The notes: generated by a model not told the origin, from the sequence alone. DNA of 64,000 nucleotides from CAWICD01 sp052267165 (GCA_052267165.1 JBKQHO010000013.1:248001-312000); one strand, 5' to 3'. Positions 26,598-37,311 are shown, numbered from the stretch's first letter. Translations and numbers: made by a program.

Positions 26598-28265
26598 TTA
26601 GCGCGTTCTCACCCGGCGCGGGCCGCGAACGCACGGCGGCCCGTCGTAGAGAAGCAGGACGTCGCCGTCGTCGGTCGCGAGCGTGCGTCGCGTGCGGCCG
26701 TAGGACGGATCGGGCGGGTCGTTCTTTCCCGCGGTTATCACGAAGGCGCGCGGCGCGGAACAGACGAGGTGCCGCGGATCCGCCCCGGGCCCGCTCGGGG
26801 GCCGGTTCGCCGGGTCGAGCGACACGACGACGGGTCGCGTATAGAAGACCAACGCATTCGTCCCCGAGACGCCTTGGATCGCGACGGCGTCACCGTGGCG
26901 AAGCTCGCCGCGCACGAGCGCCGCGAGCCGCGGGATCGGCTTGAACGCCTCGACGGCCGGCTCGTTGAGCGCGACGGCCAGCATCGCGCCCGCGCCGGCC
27001 GCGGCGAGCACGTACGGCGCAAGCCACGCACTCCGCCGCCATCCGAGCAGAACGAGGCAGCCAACCGATCCCACCAGCAAGACGAGGCCGAGCGCGAGCA
27101 GGCCGCCGCCGACCGCCTGGAGTTCCGGCGTCAGCCGGTTGTGCTGCGAGAACAGGGCGATCGCGAGGGCGACCCCCGCGAGCGTGACCGGGACGACGGC
27201 CGCCCAAAGCATCGCCCCGCGGCGGTCTTTAAATTTAAACTCGGCCGCGCGATCGAACCAGATGCCGACCAGGATCGCGAAGGCCGGCAGCTGGAGCGCG
27301 ATATAGTTCGGCAGCTTCGTTTGAGCGAAACTAAAGAAGACGAAGGGAATGACCGTCCATGTCAAGGTTAGCCGGGCAAGGCTCCCCGGCCCGGCCCGCG
27401 CGTCACGCCAACTTTGCAGCACGGCCGGAACGAGGAACGCGAACCAGGGAAAGAATCCGAGGACGACGACCGGGACATAGTACCAAACCGGCCCGCTCTG
27501 GTTCTCGATCGTGCCCAAGTAGCGGCCCACGGTATAGTGGCCGATGAGCTCGCCGAAGGCGGCCGGCCCGACCGCGTGCCACAAGGCTACGGTCCAGGGC
27601 GCGATCAGCGCGGCGGACAGCGCGAGCCCGCCCAGCGCGTGCGCAGGCCCCGGAAGCGCGAGGCGGCCGCCCGAGGCGTGTTCCCACGCGAACCACGGCA
27701 CGACGACGAGGGCCGTTACGGCGAGCGCGACCGGCCCTTTCGCGAGCGTTCCAAGACCCAACGCCGCCCAGGCCAGATACCACCACGTGAGGCGCCCCGT
27801 CCGCAGCGCGCCGAACAGCGCCAAGATCCCGAGGGTGACGGCGAGGTCGAGCAGCGCGTCCATGATCGCCAGCCGGCCCACCACGGCCTGCATGAGCGAG
27901 GTCGCGAGGACCGTCGCCGCGAGCAGCGCGGCGCGCGGGTTCGTCAGGCGCGCGACGACGTATCCGACCGCGCCCGACATCACGATCGTCGCCAGCGCCG
28001 AGGGCAGCCGCAGCGCGAATTCGCTCACACCGAAGAGCTTGGCGAACGCCGCCGCAACCCAGAAATAGAGCGGCGGCTGCACGAACCAGGGTACGCCGTT
28101 GAGGTGCATGACGACCGGGTCGCCGTAGAACAGCACTTCGCGCGCGACCTCGCCATAGGCCGTCTCGCTGTTGTCCCAGAGCGTTCCGACGCCCAGCCCG
28201 GGCAGGGTTGCGACCGCAGCCACGATCGCACCGATCAGCGCTGCCCGCCACGACGCCCGAATCAC
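26598..28265 (-). CDS. GT39/ArnT-like glycosyltransferase, multi-pass membrane protein
   Basis: About 555 residues from the GTG at 28265; a TTG at 28283 is an alternative. Longer versions would run into the divergent heme gene and a low-complexity Arg/Ser region. The first extracytoplasmic loop has LWDNSETAYGEVAREVLFYG, with the acidic residues (D..E...E) that mark PMT_2/ArnT active sites, then HLNGVPWFVQPPLYFWVAA, as in ArnT (W..K/Q.P..Y.W). Further conserved pieces are GRLAIMDALL, ALGLGTLAKGPVAL and TKLPNYIALQLPAFAIL. About 11-12 helices are followed by a soluble periplasmic C-terminal domain of about 110 residues. It should transfer a sugar from a polyprenyl-phosphate donor to an envelope acceptor such as a lipid. 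Confidence 0.85.
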   Translation of the reverse strand: MIRASWRAALIGAIVAAVATLPGLGVGTLWDNSETAYGEVAREVLFYGDPVVMHLNGVPWFVQPPLYFWVAAAFAKLFGVSEFALRLPSALATIVMSGAVGYVVARLTNPRAALLAATVLATSLMQAVVGRLAIMDALLDLAVTLGILALFGALRTGRLTWWYLAWAALGLGTLAKGPVALAVTALVVVPWFAWEHASGGRLALPGPAHALGGLALSAALIAPWTVALWHAVGPAAFGELIGHYTVGRYLGTIENQSGPVWYYVPVVVLGFFPWFAFLVPAVLQSWRDARAGPGSLARLTLTWTVIPFVFFSFAQTKLPNYIALQLPAFAILVGIWFDRAAEFKFKDRRGAMLWAAVVPVTLAGVALAIALFSQHNRLTPELQAVGGGLLALGLVLLVGSVGCLVLLGWRRSAWLAPYVLAAAGAGAMLAVALNEPAVEAFKPIPRLAALVRGELRHGDAVAIQGVSGTNALVFYTRPVVVSLDPANRPPSGPGADPRHLVCSAPRAFVITAGKNDPPDPSYGRTRRTLATDDGDVLLLYDGPPCVRGPRRVRTR

Positions 28266-28329
28266 GTACCAGATGGTTGGCAAGCGCTCCGAAAAGTCCC
28301 GCGGCGGGTCCGGAGCGAAAGAACGAGGT

Positions 28330-30276
28330 GTGTATCCGATAGCGCTCGCCCTACGGGGCCGGCGGGTTCTCGTCGTCGGCGGGGGCGCCGTCGCCGAGCG
28401 AAAAGTGCGCGGCCTGCTCGACGCCGGGGCCGCCGTGACCGTCGTCGCACCCTTCCTTTCGCCCGAACTGCGGGTTACGGCCGCAGACGCCGCCGAGCTT
28501 CTCGAGCGCCCCTTTGCGGACAGCGACTTGGAAGGCATGAGCCTCGCCTTCGCCGCCACCGATCGCGACGACGTCAACGCTGCGGTTGTGGCCGCGGCCC
28601 GGGCGCGCGGCATCCTGGTCAATGACACGAGCGACGCCGAGCGCAGCGACTTCGCGACGGCGCTCGCGCACCGAGTGGGCCGGCTGACCTTCACGGTCGA
28701 TACCGCCGGCGCGTCGCCCTCGTTCGCCATCCGGCTGCGGAACGAGCTGCGCGAGCATTTCGACGAGCGCTATGGCCGGGCCGCCGAGGCGCTCGGGCGC
28801 ATGCGCGACTACGCGACCGCCGTCTTTCCGCCGGCGCTGCGCGCGCCCGTCATGACTTCCCTCGCGGCGCGGGGAATCGACGAGCTGGCGTCGATCCCAT
28901 ACGCGATGGTCGAAAACGAAGTCGAGGCCGCCGCGGCCGCCGTCGGCGCACCGGGCGCCGCCCCCGCTCACGAAACGCTTCAAGTGGTCTGTGCCACGCG
29001 CACCAGCGCGCTCGCGCTGTGGCAGACGCGCCACGTGATGGGCAAGCTCGCGAGCGCCGGGATCGCCTCGACGATCCTGCCGATCTCGACGCGCGGCGAC
29101 CGCATCCAGGACCGCTCGCTGGCCGCGCTCGGCACCGACAGCATCTTCGTCAAAGAGCTGGAGCTAGCGTTGCGCGAGCGGCGGGCCGACTACGCCGTCC
29201 ACTCCTGCAAGGATCTGCCCAGCAGCCTGCCCGACGACATGCAAGTCGCCGCGATCGGCCGGCGCGAGGATCCGCGCGACGCATTCTGCTCGGAACGGTA
29301 CCCGTCGTTCGACGCGCTGCCCGCCGGCGCGCTGATCGGCACCTCGAGCCCGCGGCGTCGCGCCCAGTTGCAAGCCTTGCGCCCCGACCTGCGCTTCGAG
29401 ACGATCCGCGGCAACGTCGACACGCGGCTGCGCAAGTTGCGCGAGGGGACCTACGACGCGATCGTGCTGGCCTCGGCGGGTCTGCGGCGGCTTGGCCTCG
29501 GAGCCACGCACACCGTGCCGTTCGAGCCGTCGGTCGTGATCCCGGCGGTCGGCCAGGGCGCGCTCGCGATCGAATGCCGGGCCGCCGACGACGCGCTTGC
29601 CGCCCGCCTTCACTCCGTCCTCGGCGACCCCGCGACCGAGTTCGCGGTGCGATCGGAGCGCGCGTTCCTGCGCGCCCTCCGAGGCGGTTGCCAGGCGCCG
29701 GTCGGCGCCCATGCCGCCTATGCCGGCGGCGTGCTGACACTGCACGCCGCGATCGCCGCGCCGGACGGCTCGCAGATCGTCCGCGGTGATTTCCAGCTCC
29801 CGCTCAGCGATCCGAGCGAAGGCGAGGCGCGGGCCGATGCGCTCGCGCGCGAGCTGCTGGCCGGCGGCGGTGAAGCGCTGCTGGCTCGCGGCGAGGCTGC
29901 CTCCGGGCCGCTCGGCGGCCAGCTTTTCCTGTTGCCGCGCACGCAGGAGCGGCCCAGCCGAATCGCTCCGGCATTGCGTGGAACGGGTGCCGAAGTCGTC
30001 GAGGCGGCCGATAGCGCGGAGGCCGCACAAACGCTTAGCGGGCGCATGCCCGACGTGCTCCTCTTTCCATCCAGTGGCTCGGTGAGGGCCGTCACCGAGT
30101 ACCTGAAGAGCCTGCGAAGCAATGGCCCCAAGCCCATCGTGGCGACGATGGGCGACGCCTCGTCGGTCGCGGCGCGCGAAGCCGGGTTTCCGCCCGACCT
30201 CGTCGCTCCCGAACCGACGGTGGCCGCGTTCGTCCAGAGCGTGACGCATTTCGTCTTGGGGAGAATGGGGTCATGA
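28330..30276 (+). CDS. hemC: Fused Met8/CysG-N-type precorrin-2 dehydrogenase, porphobilinogen deaminase and partial HemD
   Basis: 648 residues from the GTG at 28330. Residues 1 to about 210 are a siroheme-synthase N-terminal domain: RGRRVLVVGGGAVAERKVRG (NAD-binding) and ILVNDTSDAERSDFATALA. Residues 217 to about 520 are hydroxymethylbilane synthase: VVCATRTSALALWQTRHV, YAVHSCKDLPSSLPDD, GTSSPRRRAQL, RGNVDTRLRKL and the dipyrromethane-cofactor Cys at position 454 (RGGCQAPVGAH). From about 527 a 120-residue tail (LFLLPRTQERPSRIAPALRG, VLLFPSSGSVRAVTEYL) matches only the C-terminal half of uroporphyrinogen-III synthase. The stop overlaps the hemB start (ATGA). The three parts would oxidise precorrin-2 to sirohydrochlorin, polymerise porphobilinogen, and perhaps assist ring closure. 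Confidence 0.9.
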   Translation: MYPIALALRGRRVLVVGGGAVAERKVRGLLDAGAAVTVVAPFLSPELRVTAADAAELLERPFADSDLEGMSLAFAATDRDDVNAAVVAAARARGILVNDTSDAERSDFATALAHRVGRLTFTVDTAGASPSFAIRLRNELREHFDERYGRAAEALGRMRDYATAVFPPALRAPVMTSLAARGIDELASIPYAMVENEVEAAAAAVGAPGAAPAHETLQVVCATRTSALALWQTRHVMGKLASAGIASTILPISTRGDRIQDRSLAALGTDSIFVKELELALRERRADYAVHSCKDLPSSLPDDMQVAAIGRREDPRDAFCSERYPSFDALPAGALIGTSSPRRRAQLQALRPDLRFETIRGNVDTRLRKLREGTYDAIVLASAGLRRLGLGATHTVPFEPSVVIPAVGQGALAIECRAADDALAARLHSVLGDPATEFAVRSERAFLRALRGGCQAPVGAHAAYAGGVLTLHAAIAAPDGSQIVRGDFQLPLSDPSEGEARADALARELLAGGGEALLARGEAASGPLGGQLFLLPRTQERPSRIAPALRGTGAEVVEAADSAEAAQTLSGRMPDVLLFPSSGSVRAVTEYLKSLRSNGPKPIVATMGDASSVAAREAGFPPDLVAPEPTVAAFVQSVTHFVLGRMGS

Positions 30277-31286
30277 CCGTCAGTGAACTGCTCCGCCCGC
30301 GCAATGTCGTCGATCTGCGCCGGCGACCGCGCCGCCTGCGTTCGAGCGCCGCGATGCGCGACCTGGTGCGCGAGCACCAGGTGCGGATCGGCAGCTTGGT
30401 GCAGCCCCTGTTCATCGCCGACGACGGCCAACCGCGTGGCGAGATCTCGAGCATGCCCGGCGTCTTCCGCCATTCGGTCGAAAGCGCAGTCGCCGAGTGC
30501 CGCGAGCTCTCGGGGCTCGGAGTCCACGCGGTCCTGCTCTTCGGAATTCCCGACTTCAAGGATGCCGTCGCGAGCTCGGCCCACGATCCCCGGGGGATCG
30601 TGCAGCGCGCGATCCGGTCGATCAAGGCCGAGCTGCCGCAGACGCTCGTCATCGCCGACCTCTGTAATTGCGAATACACCGACCACGGCCACTGCGGCAT
30701 TCTCGACGAACGCGGCGACGTCGACAACGACGCGACCCTCGAGCTGCTCGGCAAAACGGCGCTGTCGTACGCCGAGGCCGGCGTCGACGTGATCGCGCCC
30801 TCGGACATGATGGACGGCCGCGTCGGCTACCTACGCGCCACCCTCGACGCGTCAGGCTATCCCGCGATCCCGATCATGGCCTACGCGGTCAAGTTCGCCT
30901 CGGGCTTCTACGGCCCGTTCCGCGAGGCCGCCGACTCGACGCCGCAGTTCGGCGACCGGCGCACCTACCAGATGGATCCGCCGAACGCGCGCGAAGCGCT
31001 GCGCGAGGCCTTGACCGACATCGACGAAGGGGCCGATTTCGTGATGGTCAAGCCGGCGCTGGCCTACATGGATCTCATCCGCGCGGTCCGCGAGATCTCT
31101 GACGTTCCGGTCGCGTGCTACAATGTCAGCGGCGAGTACTCGATGGTCAAGGCTGCCGCGCGCAACGGCTGGATCGACGAAGACCGGGTCGTCGACGAGA
31201 TGCTGGTCGGTTTCGTGCGGGCCGGCGCCGACATCATCATCACGTATTTCGCCAAGTCGTACGCGCAACGGCACCGGAGCGCTTGA
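30273..31286 (+). CDS. hemB: Delta-aminolevulinic acid dehydratase (porphobilinogen synthase)
   Basis: 337 residues with the ATG overlapping the upstream stop. Both catalytic lysines are in their usual settings: AYAVKFASGFYGPFR and FVMVKPALAYMDLI. The DLCNCEYTDHGHCG segment has the three Cys residues of the zinc-dependent class. It condenses two aminolevulinate molecules to porphobilinogen, the substrate of the HemC domain encoded just upstream. The N-terminus is about 10 residues longer than typical (MTVSELLRPRNVVDLRRRPR), but coupling by the ATGA overlap supports this start. Confidence 0.96.
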   Translation: MTVSELLRPRNVVDLRRRPRRLRSSAAMRDLVREHQVRIGSLVQPLFIADDGQPRGEISSMPGVFRHSVESAVAECRELSGLGVHAVLLFGIPDFKDAVASSAHDPRGIVQRAIRSIKAELPQTLVIADLCNCEYTDHGHCGILDERGDVDNDATLELLGKTALSYAEAGVDVIAPSDMMDGRVGYLRATLDASGYPAIPIMAYAVKFASGFYGPFREAADSTPQFGDRRTYQMDPPNAREALREALTDIDEGADFVMVKPALAYMDLIRAVREISDVPVACYNVSGEYSMVKAAARNGWIDEDRVVDEMLVGFVRAGADIIITYFAKSYAQRHRSA

Positions 31287-31290
31287 GCAC

Positions 31291-31892
31291 GTGCCGCGCC
31301 TCTCGGAGATCGGCGTGCTGATCCTGGGCGGCGGCGAGGCGACGCGTCTCCCGGGAAAGCTCGAGCTCGAGGCGGGCGACCTGCCGATGCTGGCGCGCGT
31401 CGTGCGCAACACGGCGGGCGGCCGCGAGACTTTCGTCGCCTGCCGCGGCGGGCTGTCACGCGAGCTCGACCTGCTCGTGCCGGCGACCGCCGTCGTCGAC
31501 CGCTGGACGCGGCGCGGCCCGCTCGCCGGGTTGTTGACGACGATGTCGCAGATGCATGCAAGCCTGGTTTGCGCGGTCGCCGGCGACGCGCCGTTCGTCG
31601 ACGCCGGCTTCATCGAGACGCTCGTCGCTTTGCTGCGCAAAGGCGACGAAGCGGTCGTGCCGACCCATCAGCGCGACGGAAAATTGCAGCGCGAGCCGCT
31701 CGCGGCGCTCTACGACCGCCTCGCTTTCTTGCGCGAGGGCTTCCCCATCTTGCGCAGCGGACGCGGCCGGCTCGACCTCGTCATCGACCGGCTGCGCGCG
31801 CGCTTCGTCGAAGTCGCCGACCCGCGCATCTTCGCCAACGTGAACACCCCCGCCGACTACGCTGCGCTGCGCGCGCAGCTCGGAGAGCCAGC

Positions 31893-31896
<4 letters not shown>
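31291..31896 (+). CDS. MobA-like nucleotidyltransferase in the heme operon
   Basis: 201 residues from the GTG at 31291, four bases after the hemB stop. The N-terminal nucleotide-binding signature is GVLILGGGEATRLPGKLELE (L-x-G-G-x4-R-x-x-x-K). AVAGDAPFVDAGFIETLVAL corresponds to the metal-binding G-D-x-P segment and ANVNTPADYAAL to the C-terminal N-T-P-x-D signature of MobA-type GTP:molybdopterin guanylyltransferases. Whether it acts on molybdopterin is unproven: no mo-cofactor gene is nearby, and its place inside the tetrapyrrole operon could mean another NTP-dependent transfer. The stop overlaps the hemL ATG (ATGA). Confidence 0.8.
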
Positions 31897-33188
<1,292 letters not shown>

Positions 33189-33384
33189 GCCGCGGCGGAG
33201 AACACCCCAAGATGCCCCACTGTCGTCCTTGCCATAGCGCGTTCCGCGGAGCGATCGGCACACTGCAAAACAGTTTAGCGCTAAAGTCCGGTGACCAGGC
33301 GCACGACGGACTCGAAAAAAATATGGCAAGCTGGGCCTTACCGACTCAAAATCGCTGGGTTGGTCCTCGGGACTTGGAGGGGTC
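33189..33384 (+). promoter_or_regulatory. Leader between hemL and hemA, with a perfect 12-base palindrome
   Basis: A 196-base gap, the only long one inside the heme gene run. It contains the perfect palindrome TTTAGCGCTAAA at 33274-33285, about 100 bases before the hemA start, and a strong ribosome site (TTGGAGGGG) ahead of the ATG at 33385. A separate promoter with an operator is plausible. No known riboswitch was recognised. Confidence 0.4.
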
Positions 33385-34722
33385 ATGCCGCTAGTCTGCC
33401 TCGGTTTGTCGCACCGCACCGCTCCCGTCGAAGCGAGAGAAAAGCACGCCTTTCCACCTTCACGGATGGCGGAAGCGCTCGTCGCGCTACGCGACTACGA
33501 GATGGTGCGCGAAGCCGTCATGCTGCAAACCTGCGGACGCCTCGAGATCTATTCCGAGCTCGAAGATTACGAGCAGGGCGTCGAGCAGATTAAGTCGTTC
33601 CTAAGAAATTTCCGGCATGCCGCCGTCGAGGACATGTCCTCGTACCTCTACACGCTGTTAGGCTCGCAAGCGATCGATCATCTCTTCCGGGTCGCCACCG
33701 GGCTCGACTCGATGCTCATCGGCGAAGCCGAGATCCTTGGCCAAGTGAAGGACGCCTACATCCAGGCGCAAAAGGCGCGCTCGCTCGGCAAGACACTACA
33801 CGCGCTCTTCCGCCAAGCACTGAGCGCCGGCAAGCAGGCCCGCTCGCAAACCTGGATCGGCGGCGACTCGATCAGCGTCGCGACCGCAGCGATCGAGATG
33901 GCCAAGGAACGGCTCGGCGAGCTGAACGGCAAGAGCGTGCTGGTCGTGGGCGCAGGGAAGATGGGAGCGACCGCTGCCAAGCGCTTGCGACTCGAGGGCT
34001 GCAAGGAACTGCTGATCGCCAACCGCACCTGCCAGCGCGCCCAGCACATCGTCGAGGGCTTGGGGATCGGCGAAGCGATCGACATGCCCGGCTTGGTCGA
34101 AGCGACGAAGCGAGCCGATATCGTGGTCGCCTCGACCGGCGCCTCGCACTTCGTGTTGACTCCGGGGAACGTCGCCGAAGCGATGCTCGCGCGCCCGCAG
34201 CGGCCGCTCTTCATCGTCGACATCGCGGTTCCGCGCGACGTCGATCCCGAGGTCTCGCGCATCCCTAACGTCGGCGTGGCCGACATCGACGCGCTCAAAG
34301 GCTTGGTCGACGTCACGCTCGAGCGCAGGCGCGAAGCGATCCCGCTCGTCGAAGAGATCATCTCCGAACACGGGCAGCGCTACGCGCAGTGGTATCAGTC
34401 GCGGGTCGCCATCCCGGTCGTCAGCTCGCTCGTGCAAAAAGCGGAAACGATCCGCATGGCCGAGATCGAGCGCCTGTTTGCGCGCTGCCAAGATCTTTCG
34501 CCGCGCGAGCGCATGCTGATCACGGGCGCTTCGCTCACGATCATCTCGAAGCTGTTGCACAGCGTCGTCACCAAGCTGCGCGAACGGGCTACCTCTAACC
34601 ACGCGGAAGCGCTGACGTTGGCGGAGATTCTCGACGAGCTCTTCGATCTGCAGGTGCGCAGCGACGCGTTCGCCTCCGAGCGCCAAGCCGCAGCCGCGAT
34701 GGATGCCGAACTGGCTGAATGA
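33385..34722 (+). CDS. hemA: Glutamyl-tRNA reductase
   Basis: 445 residues. The catalytic-Cys region is MLQTCGRLEIYSELEDY (usually TCNRxEIY; here Gly replaces Asn). GLDSMLIGEAEILGQVKDAY is the signature motif and KSVLVVGAGKMGATAAKRLR the NADPH-binding fold. A C-terminal dimerisation helix is present (SPRERMLITGASLTIISKLL). It reduces glutamyl-tRNA-Glu to glutamate-1-semialdehyde, the committed step of the C5 pathway and usually its control point, which fits the separate leader upstream. The stop overlaps the cobA-hemD ATG. Confidence 0.97.
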   Translation: MPLVCLGLSHRTAPVEAREKHAFPPSRMAEALVALRDYEMVREAVMLQTCGRLEIYSELEDYEQGVEQIKSFLRNFRHAAVEDMSSYLYTLLGSQAIDHLFRVATGLDSMLIGEAEILGQVKDAYIQAQKARSLGKTLHALFRQALSAGKQARSQTWIGGDSISVATAAIEMAKERLGELNGKSVLVVGAGKMGATAAKRLRLEGCKELLIANRTCQRAQHIVEGLGIGEAIDMPGLVEATKRADIVVASTGASHFVLTPGNVAEAMLARPQRPLFIVDIAVPRDVDPEVSRIPNVGVADIDALKGLVDVTLERRREAIPLVEEIISEHGQRYAQWYQSRVAIPVVSSLVQKAETIRMAEIERLFARCQDLSPRERMLITGASLTIISKLLHSVVTKLRERATSNHAEALTLAEILDELFDLQVRSDAFASERQAAAAMDAELAE

Positions 34723-36236
34723 CGAAGCGGAACCGCGGTAAGGTCTTTCTCGTCGGTGCAGGCCCGGGCGATCCGGGCCTGTTAACGCTCAAGGCCGCGC
34801 GTCTGATCGCGACCTGCGACGTGCTCGTCTACGACTATTTAGCGGCGCCGCCGGTCGTCGCACTCGCCCCGCCCGATTGCGAGAAGATCTACGTCGGGAA
34901 GAAGGCCGGCGCACATACGCTTCCGCAGGAAGAGATCACCGCGCTCATCGTGCGCTTGGGCAAGGAAGGAAAGCGCGTCGTCCGGCTCAAGGGCGGCGAC
35001 GTGTTCGTCTTTGGCCGCGGCGGCGAAGAGGCGACCGAACTGCGCGAAGCGGGCGTCGCCTTCGAAATCGTTCCGGGCATCACGTCGGCGATCGCTGCGC
35101 CCGCGTACGCCGGCATCCCGATCTCGCACCGCGATCACAACACCTCGTTCACGATCGCGACCGGACACGAAGATCCCACCAAGGGATACAGCTCGCTCGA
35201 TTTCGCGAAGCTCGCCAATCCAGCGCAGACGCTGGTCTTTTTGATGGCGATGGGCAATCTCGCGGGGATCGTCGAGAAGCTGCGCGAGAACGGCTTATCA
35301 GGCGAGACGCCGGTCGGTATCGTGCGCGAGGGCACGCGGCCCGAGCAGGAGACGCTGGTCGCGACGCTCGACACGGTCGTGGCACAAGTCGAGCGCACGA
35401 AGTTCGCCGCGCCCGCGATCGTCGTCATCGGAAACGTGGTGCGCGAGCGCGAGCGCATTCGCTGGTTCGACGCCAACCCGCTATTCGGCAAGAAGGTGCT
35501 GGTCACGCGCCCGGCCTCCGACGCCGACGCGTTCGCCGCCAAGCTGTGGGAGATCGGCGCCGAACCGGTCGTCGCGCCGACGATCGCGATTGGGCCGCCC
35601 GACGACTTGGCCGCGGCGCAAGCCGCGGTGCGCGGCGTACGCGACTATCAGTGGATCGTGTTCACCAGTCAGAACGGGGTCGCGGCCTTCTTCGACCGGC
35701 TCTCGGCAGAGGGCGGCGACGCGCGGGCGTTCGGCGACGTGAAGGTCGCCGCGATCGGCCCGAAGACCGCCGAGCGGCTCGTCGCTCGCGGCATCCGGCC
35801 CGATTTCGTTCCGGCCAAGTTCATCAGCGAAGAAGTCGCCGCCGGTCTGCTGGCGCGCACCGCGCCGGGCGATAGCGTTCTCCTCTTCCGCGCCCAGGAA
35901 GCGCGCGACGTGCTGCCCGAGTCGCTGCGCGCCGCCGGCCGGAGCGTCGACGTCGTAGCGGCGTACAAGACGTCACCGGTCAACGACCCCGCGATCGCGG
36001 CGGCAGCCGAGCAAGCCGGAATCTGGACCTTCACGAGCGCGAGCACGGTGCGGGCGTTCACCGACAACGTGCCCGGCGCGGCGCGGCTCGCCGCCGGCAA
36101 GACGGTCGCCTGCATCGGCCCGGTGACGGCCGATGCGGCCCGCGAGCTCGGCCTGCGCGTCGACGTCGTAGCCGATGACTTCACGGTCGATGGCCTGATC
36201 GACGCACTGGAGAGCGCCGCTACTTCAACCGGGTAA
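34719..36236 (+). CDS. Fused uroporphyrinogen-III C-methyltransferase (CobA) and uroporphyrinogen-III synthase (HemD)
   Basis: 505 residues. Residues 8 to about 250 are the SAM-dependent methyltransferase: KVFLVGAGPGDPGLLTLKAA, RLKGGDVFVFGRGGEEA, VPGITSAIAAPAYAGIPISHRD and TLVFLMAMGNL. From about 260 a complete HemD domain follows: KKVLVTRPASDADAFAAKL, WIVFTSQNGVAAFFDRL, VLLFRAQEARDVLPESLR and WTFTSASTVRAFTDN. Such CobA-HemD fusions are known in Firmicutes and Actinobacteria. The protein closes hydroxymethylbilane to uroporphyrinogen III and methylates it to precorrin-2, which the Met8-like domain of the 28.3 kb gene would oxidise. It overlaps the convergent acyltransferase gene by 17 bases. 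Confidence 0.95.
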   Translation: MTKRNRGKVFLVGAGPGDPGLLTLKAARLIATCDVLVYDYLAAPPVVALAPPDCEKIYVGKKAGAHTLPQEEITALIVRLGKEGKRVVRLKGGDVFVFGRGGEEATELREAGVAFEIVPGITSAIAAPAYAGIPISHRDHNTSFTIATGHEDPTKGYSSLDFAKLANPAQTLVFLMAMGNLAGIVEKLRENGLSGETPVGIVREGTRPEQETLVATLDTVVAQVERTKFAAPAIVVIGNVVRERERIRWFDANPLFGKKVLVTRPASDADAFAAKLWEIGAEPVVAPTIAIGPPDDLAAAQAAVRGVRDYQWIVFTSQNGVAAFFDRLSAEGGDARAFGDVKVAAIGPKTAERLVARGIRPDFVPAKFISEEVAAGLLARTAPGDSVLLFRAQEARDVLPESLRAAGRSVDVVAAYKTSPVNDPAIAAAAEQAGIWTFTSASTVRAFTDNVPGAARLAAGKTVACIGPVTADAARELGLRVDVVADDFTVDGLIDALESAATSTG

Positions 36237-37266
36237 CGTTCCCTCCGTCACCTTCGAGCCGGGGCGCCGACCAAAGGGGGGCGCGAAGGACACGTTCGAG
36301 GCGGTTTCGCAGGGCGGCACTCATCGCGGGCCGTTCGACGAGCCTCCAGAATGCGAAGCCCAACCCCAGCGCGATCAGGAACGTCACGGGCCGCGGGCAG
36401 CCGTGGCTATGGAGGTAACCGACGAACGGCGCGTGGATCAGGTAGATGCTGTACGAAGCGAGGCCGACCGCTACCATCGGCCGCCAGGCCAAGACCTTCG
36501 CCAGGACGCCCGTGCCGCCGGCGACGACGAAGAAGAATGATGCGGCGTGCCAAAGCGGATCGCAGGGATCAGCCACTACGTGCGGGCGCAGAGCGAGCCC
36601 TAGCGCAAGAGTCAAGACTGCACCGATCCAGGCGTAGCGCTGCCACGGCTGGGGGTTGATGGCCAGGTCCGCGGCCACGATCCCCGCCATGAAGCACGGC
36701 AGCGTCCCCTCATCCGTCGCGCTGGGCGTCCAGAAGTAGAGGGCATAGAGCAGGAGGCCGAGCACGAAGAACAGCGGTCGCGAACGTCGGTACAGGGCAA
36801 TCAGCAGCGGACAGACGAGATACCAGCGCGCCTCGATGGCCAGCGTCCAGAAAGCGACGCTGTGAATCGGATTGATGCGCGGGATCGCGAAGGCGAAGTC
36901 GCCGATGAACTCCAACGCCTGGGCTTGCGGCGAGCCCACGGACCCCGGCAGCACCGACGGATACCCGAACGGCGTTAGCGCCAGGGCGCCGAACAGGAGC
37001 AGCGCGGCGTAGTAGGGCGGCGCGATCCGCACGAAGCGGCGTCGCAAGAACGCGCCGTAGTCGATTCGCTTCCCTTGCAGGAAGGGAAAGGCCAGGCAGA
37101 AGCCCGAGATCACGAAGAAGAGGTCGACCCCGCGCATGCCCCACGGTACGACGGCGGGCGCGGCGTGCCCCAGGAGTACGGTCAGGACCGCGCAGGCGCG
37201 CAACCCATCGACATAGGCGATGTGTCGACGCTCGAGTTGCGGCTCGCGAACCTGCTGCATATGCAC
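36220..37266 (-). CDS. Acyltransferase-3 family membrane protein
   Basis: 348 residues with about 10 membrane helices. The family motifs are present: HIAYVDGLRACAVLTVLLGHA (the catalytic His of acyltransferase-3 at the end of helix 1), GVDLFFVISGFCLAFPFL, FLRRRFVRIAPPYYAALLL (R-R-x-x-R-I-x-P-x-Y) and FWTLAIEARWYLVCPLLI. It O-acylates an envelope polysaccharide or lipid in characterised homologues; the substrate here is unknown. The 5' end lies 45 bases from the divergent DUF92 gene. Confidence 0.92.
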   Translation of the reverse strand: MHMQQVREPQLERRHIAYVDGLRACAVLTVLLGHAAPAVVPWGMRGVDLFFVISGFCLAFPFLQGKRIDYGAFLRRRFVRIAPPYYAALLLFGALALTPFGYPSVLPGSVGSPQAQALEFIGDFAFAIPRINPIHSVAFWTLAIEARWYLVCPLLIALYRRSRPLFFVLGLLLYALYFWTPSATDEGTLPCFMAGIVAADLAINPQPWQRYAWIGAVLTLALGLALRPHVVADPCDPLWHAASFFFVVAGGTGVLAKVLAWRPMVAVGLASYSIYLIHAPFVGYLHSHGCPRPVTFLIALGLGFAFWRLVERPAMSAALRNRLERVLRAPLWSAPRLEGDGGNVTRLK

Positions 37267-37311
37267 AGGTTATCGGCCGGGCGAGGAAGGGGGCCAACCC
37301 CCGAGGAGAGG

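Noticed and set aside
27414..28625. 403-residue plus-strand frame opposite the GT39 gene
   Set aside because: Charged shadow sequence; the minus-strand GT39 frame has the family motifs.
28266..28730. N-terminal extension of the GT39 protein
   Set aside because: Ser/Arg/Ala-rich low-complexity stretch overlapping the divergent Met8-like domain.
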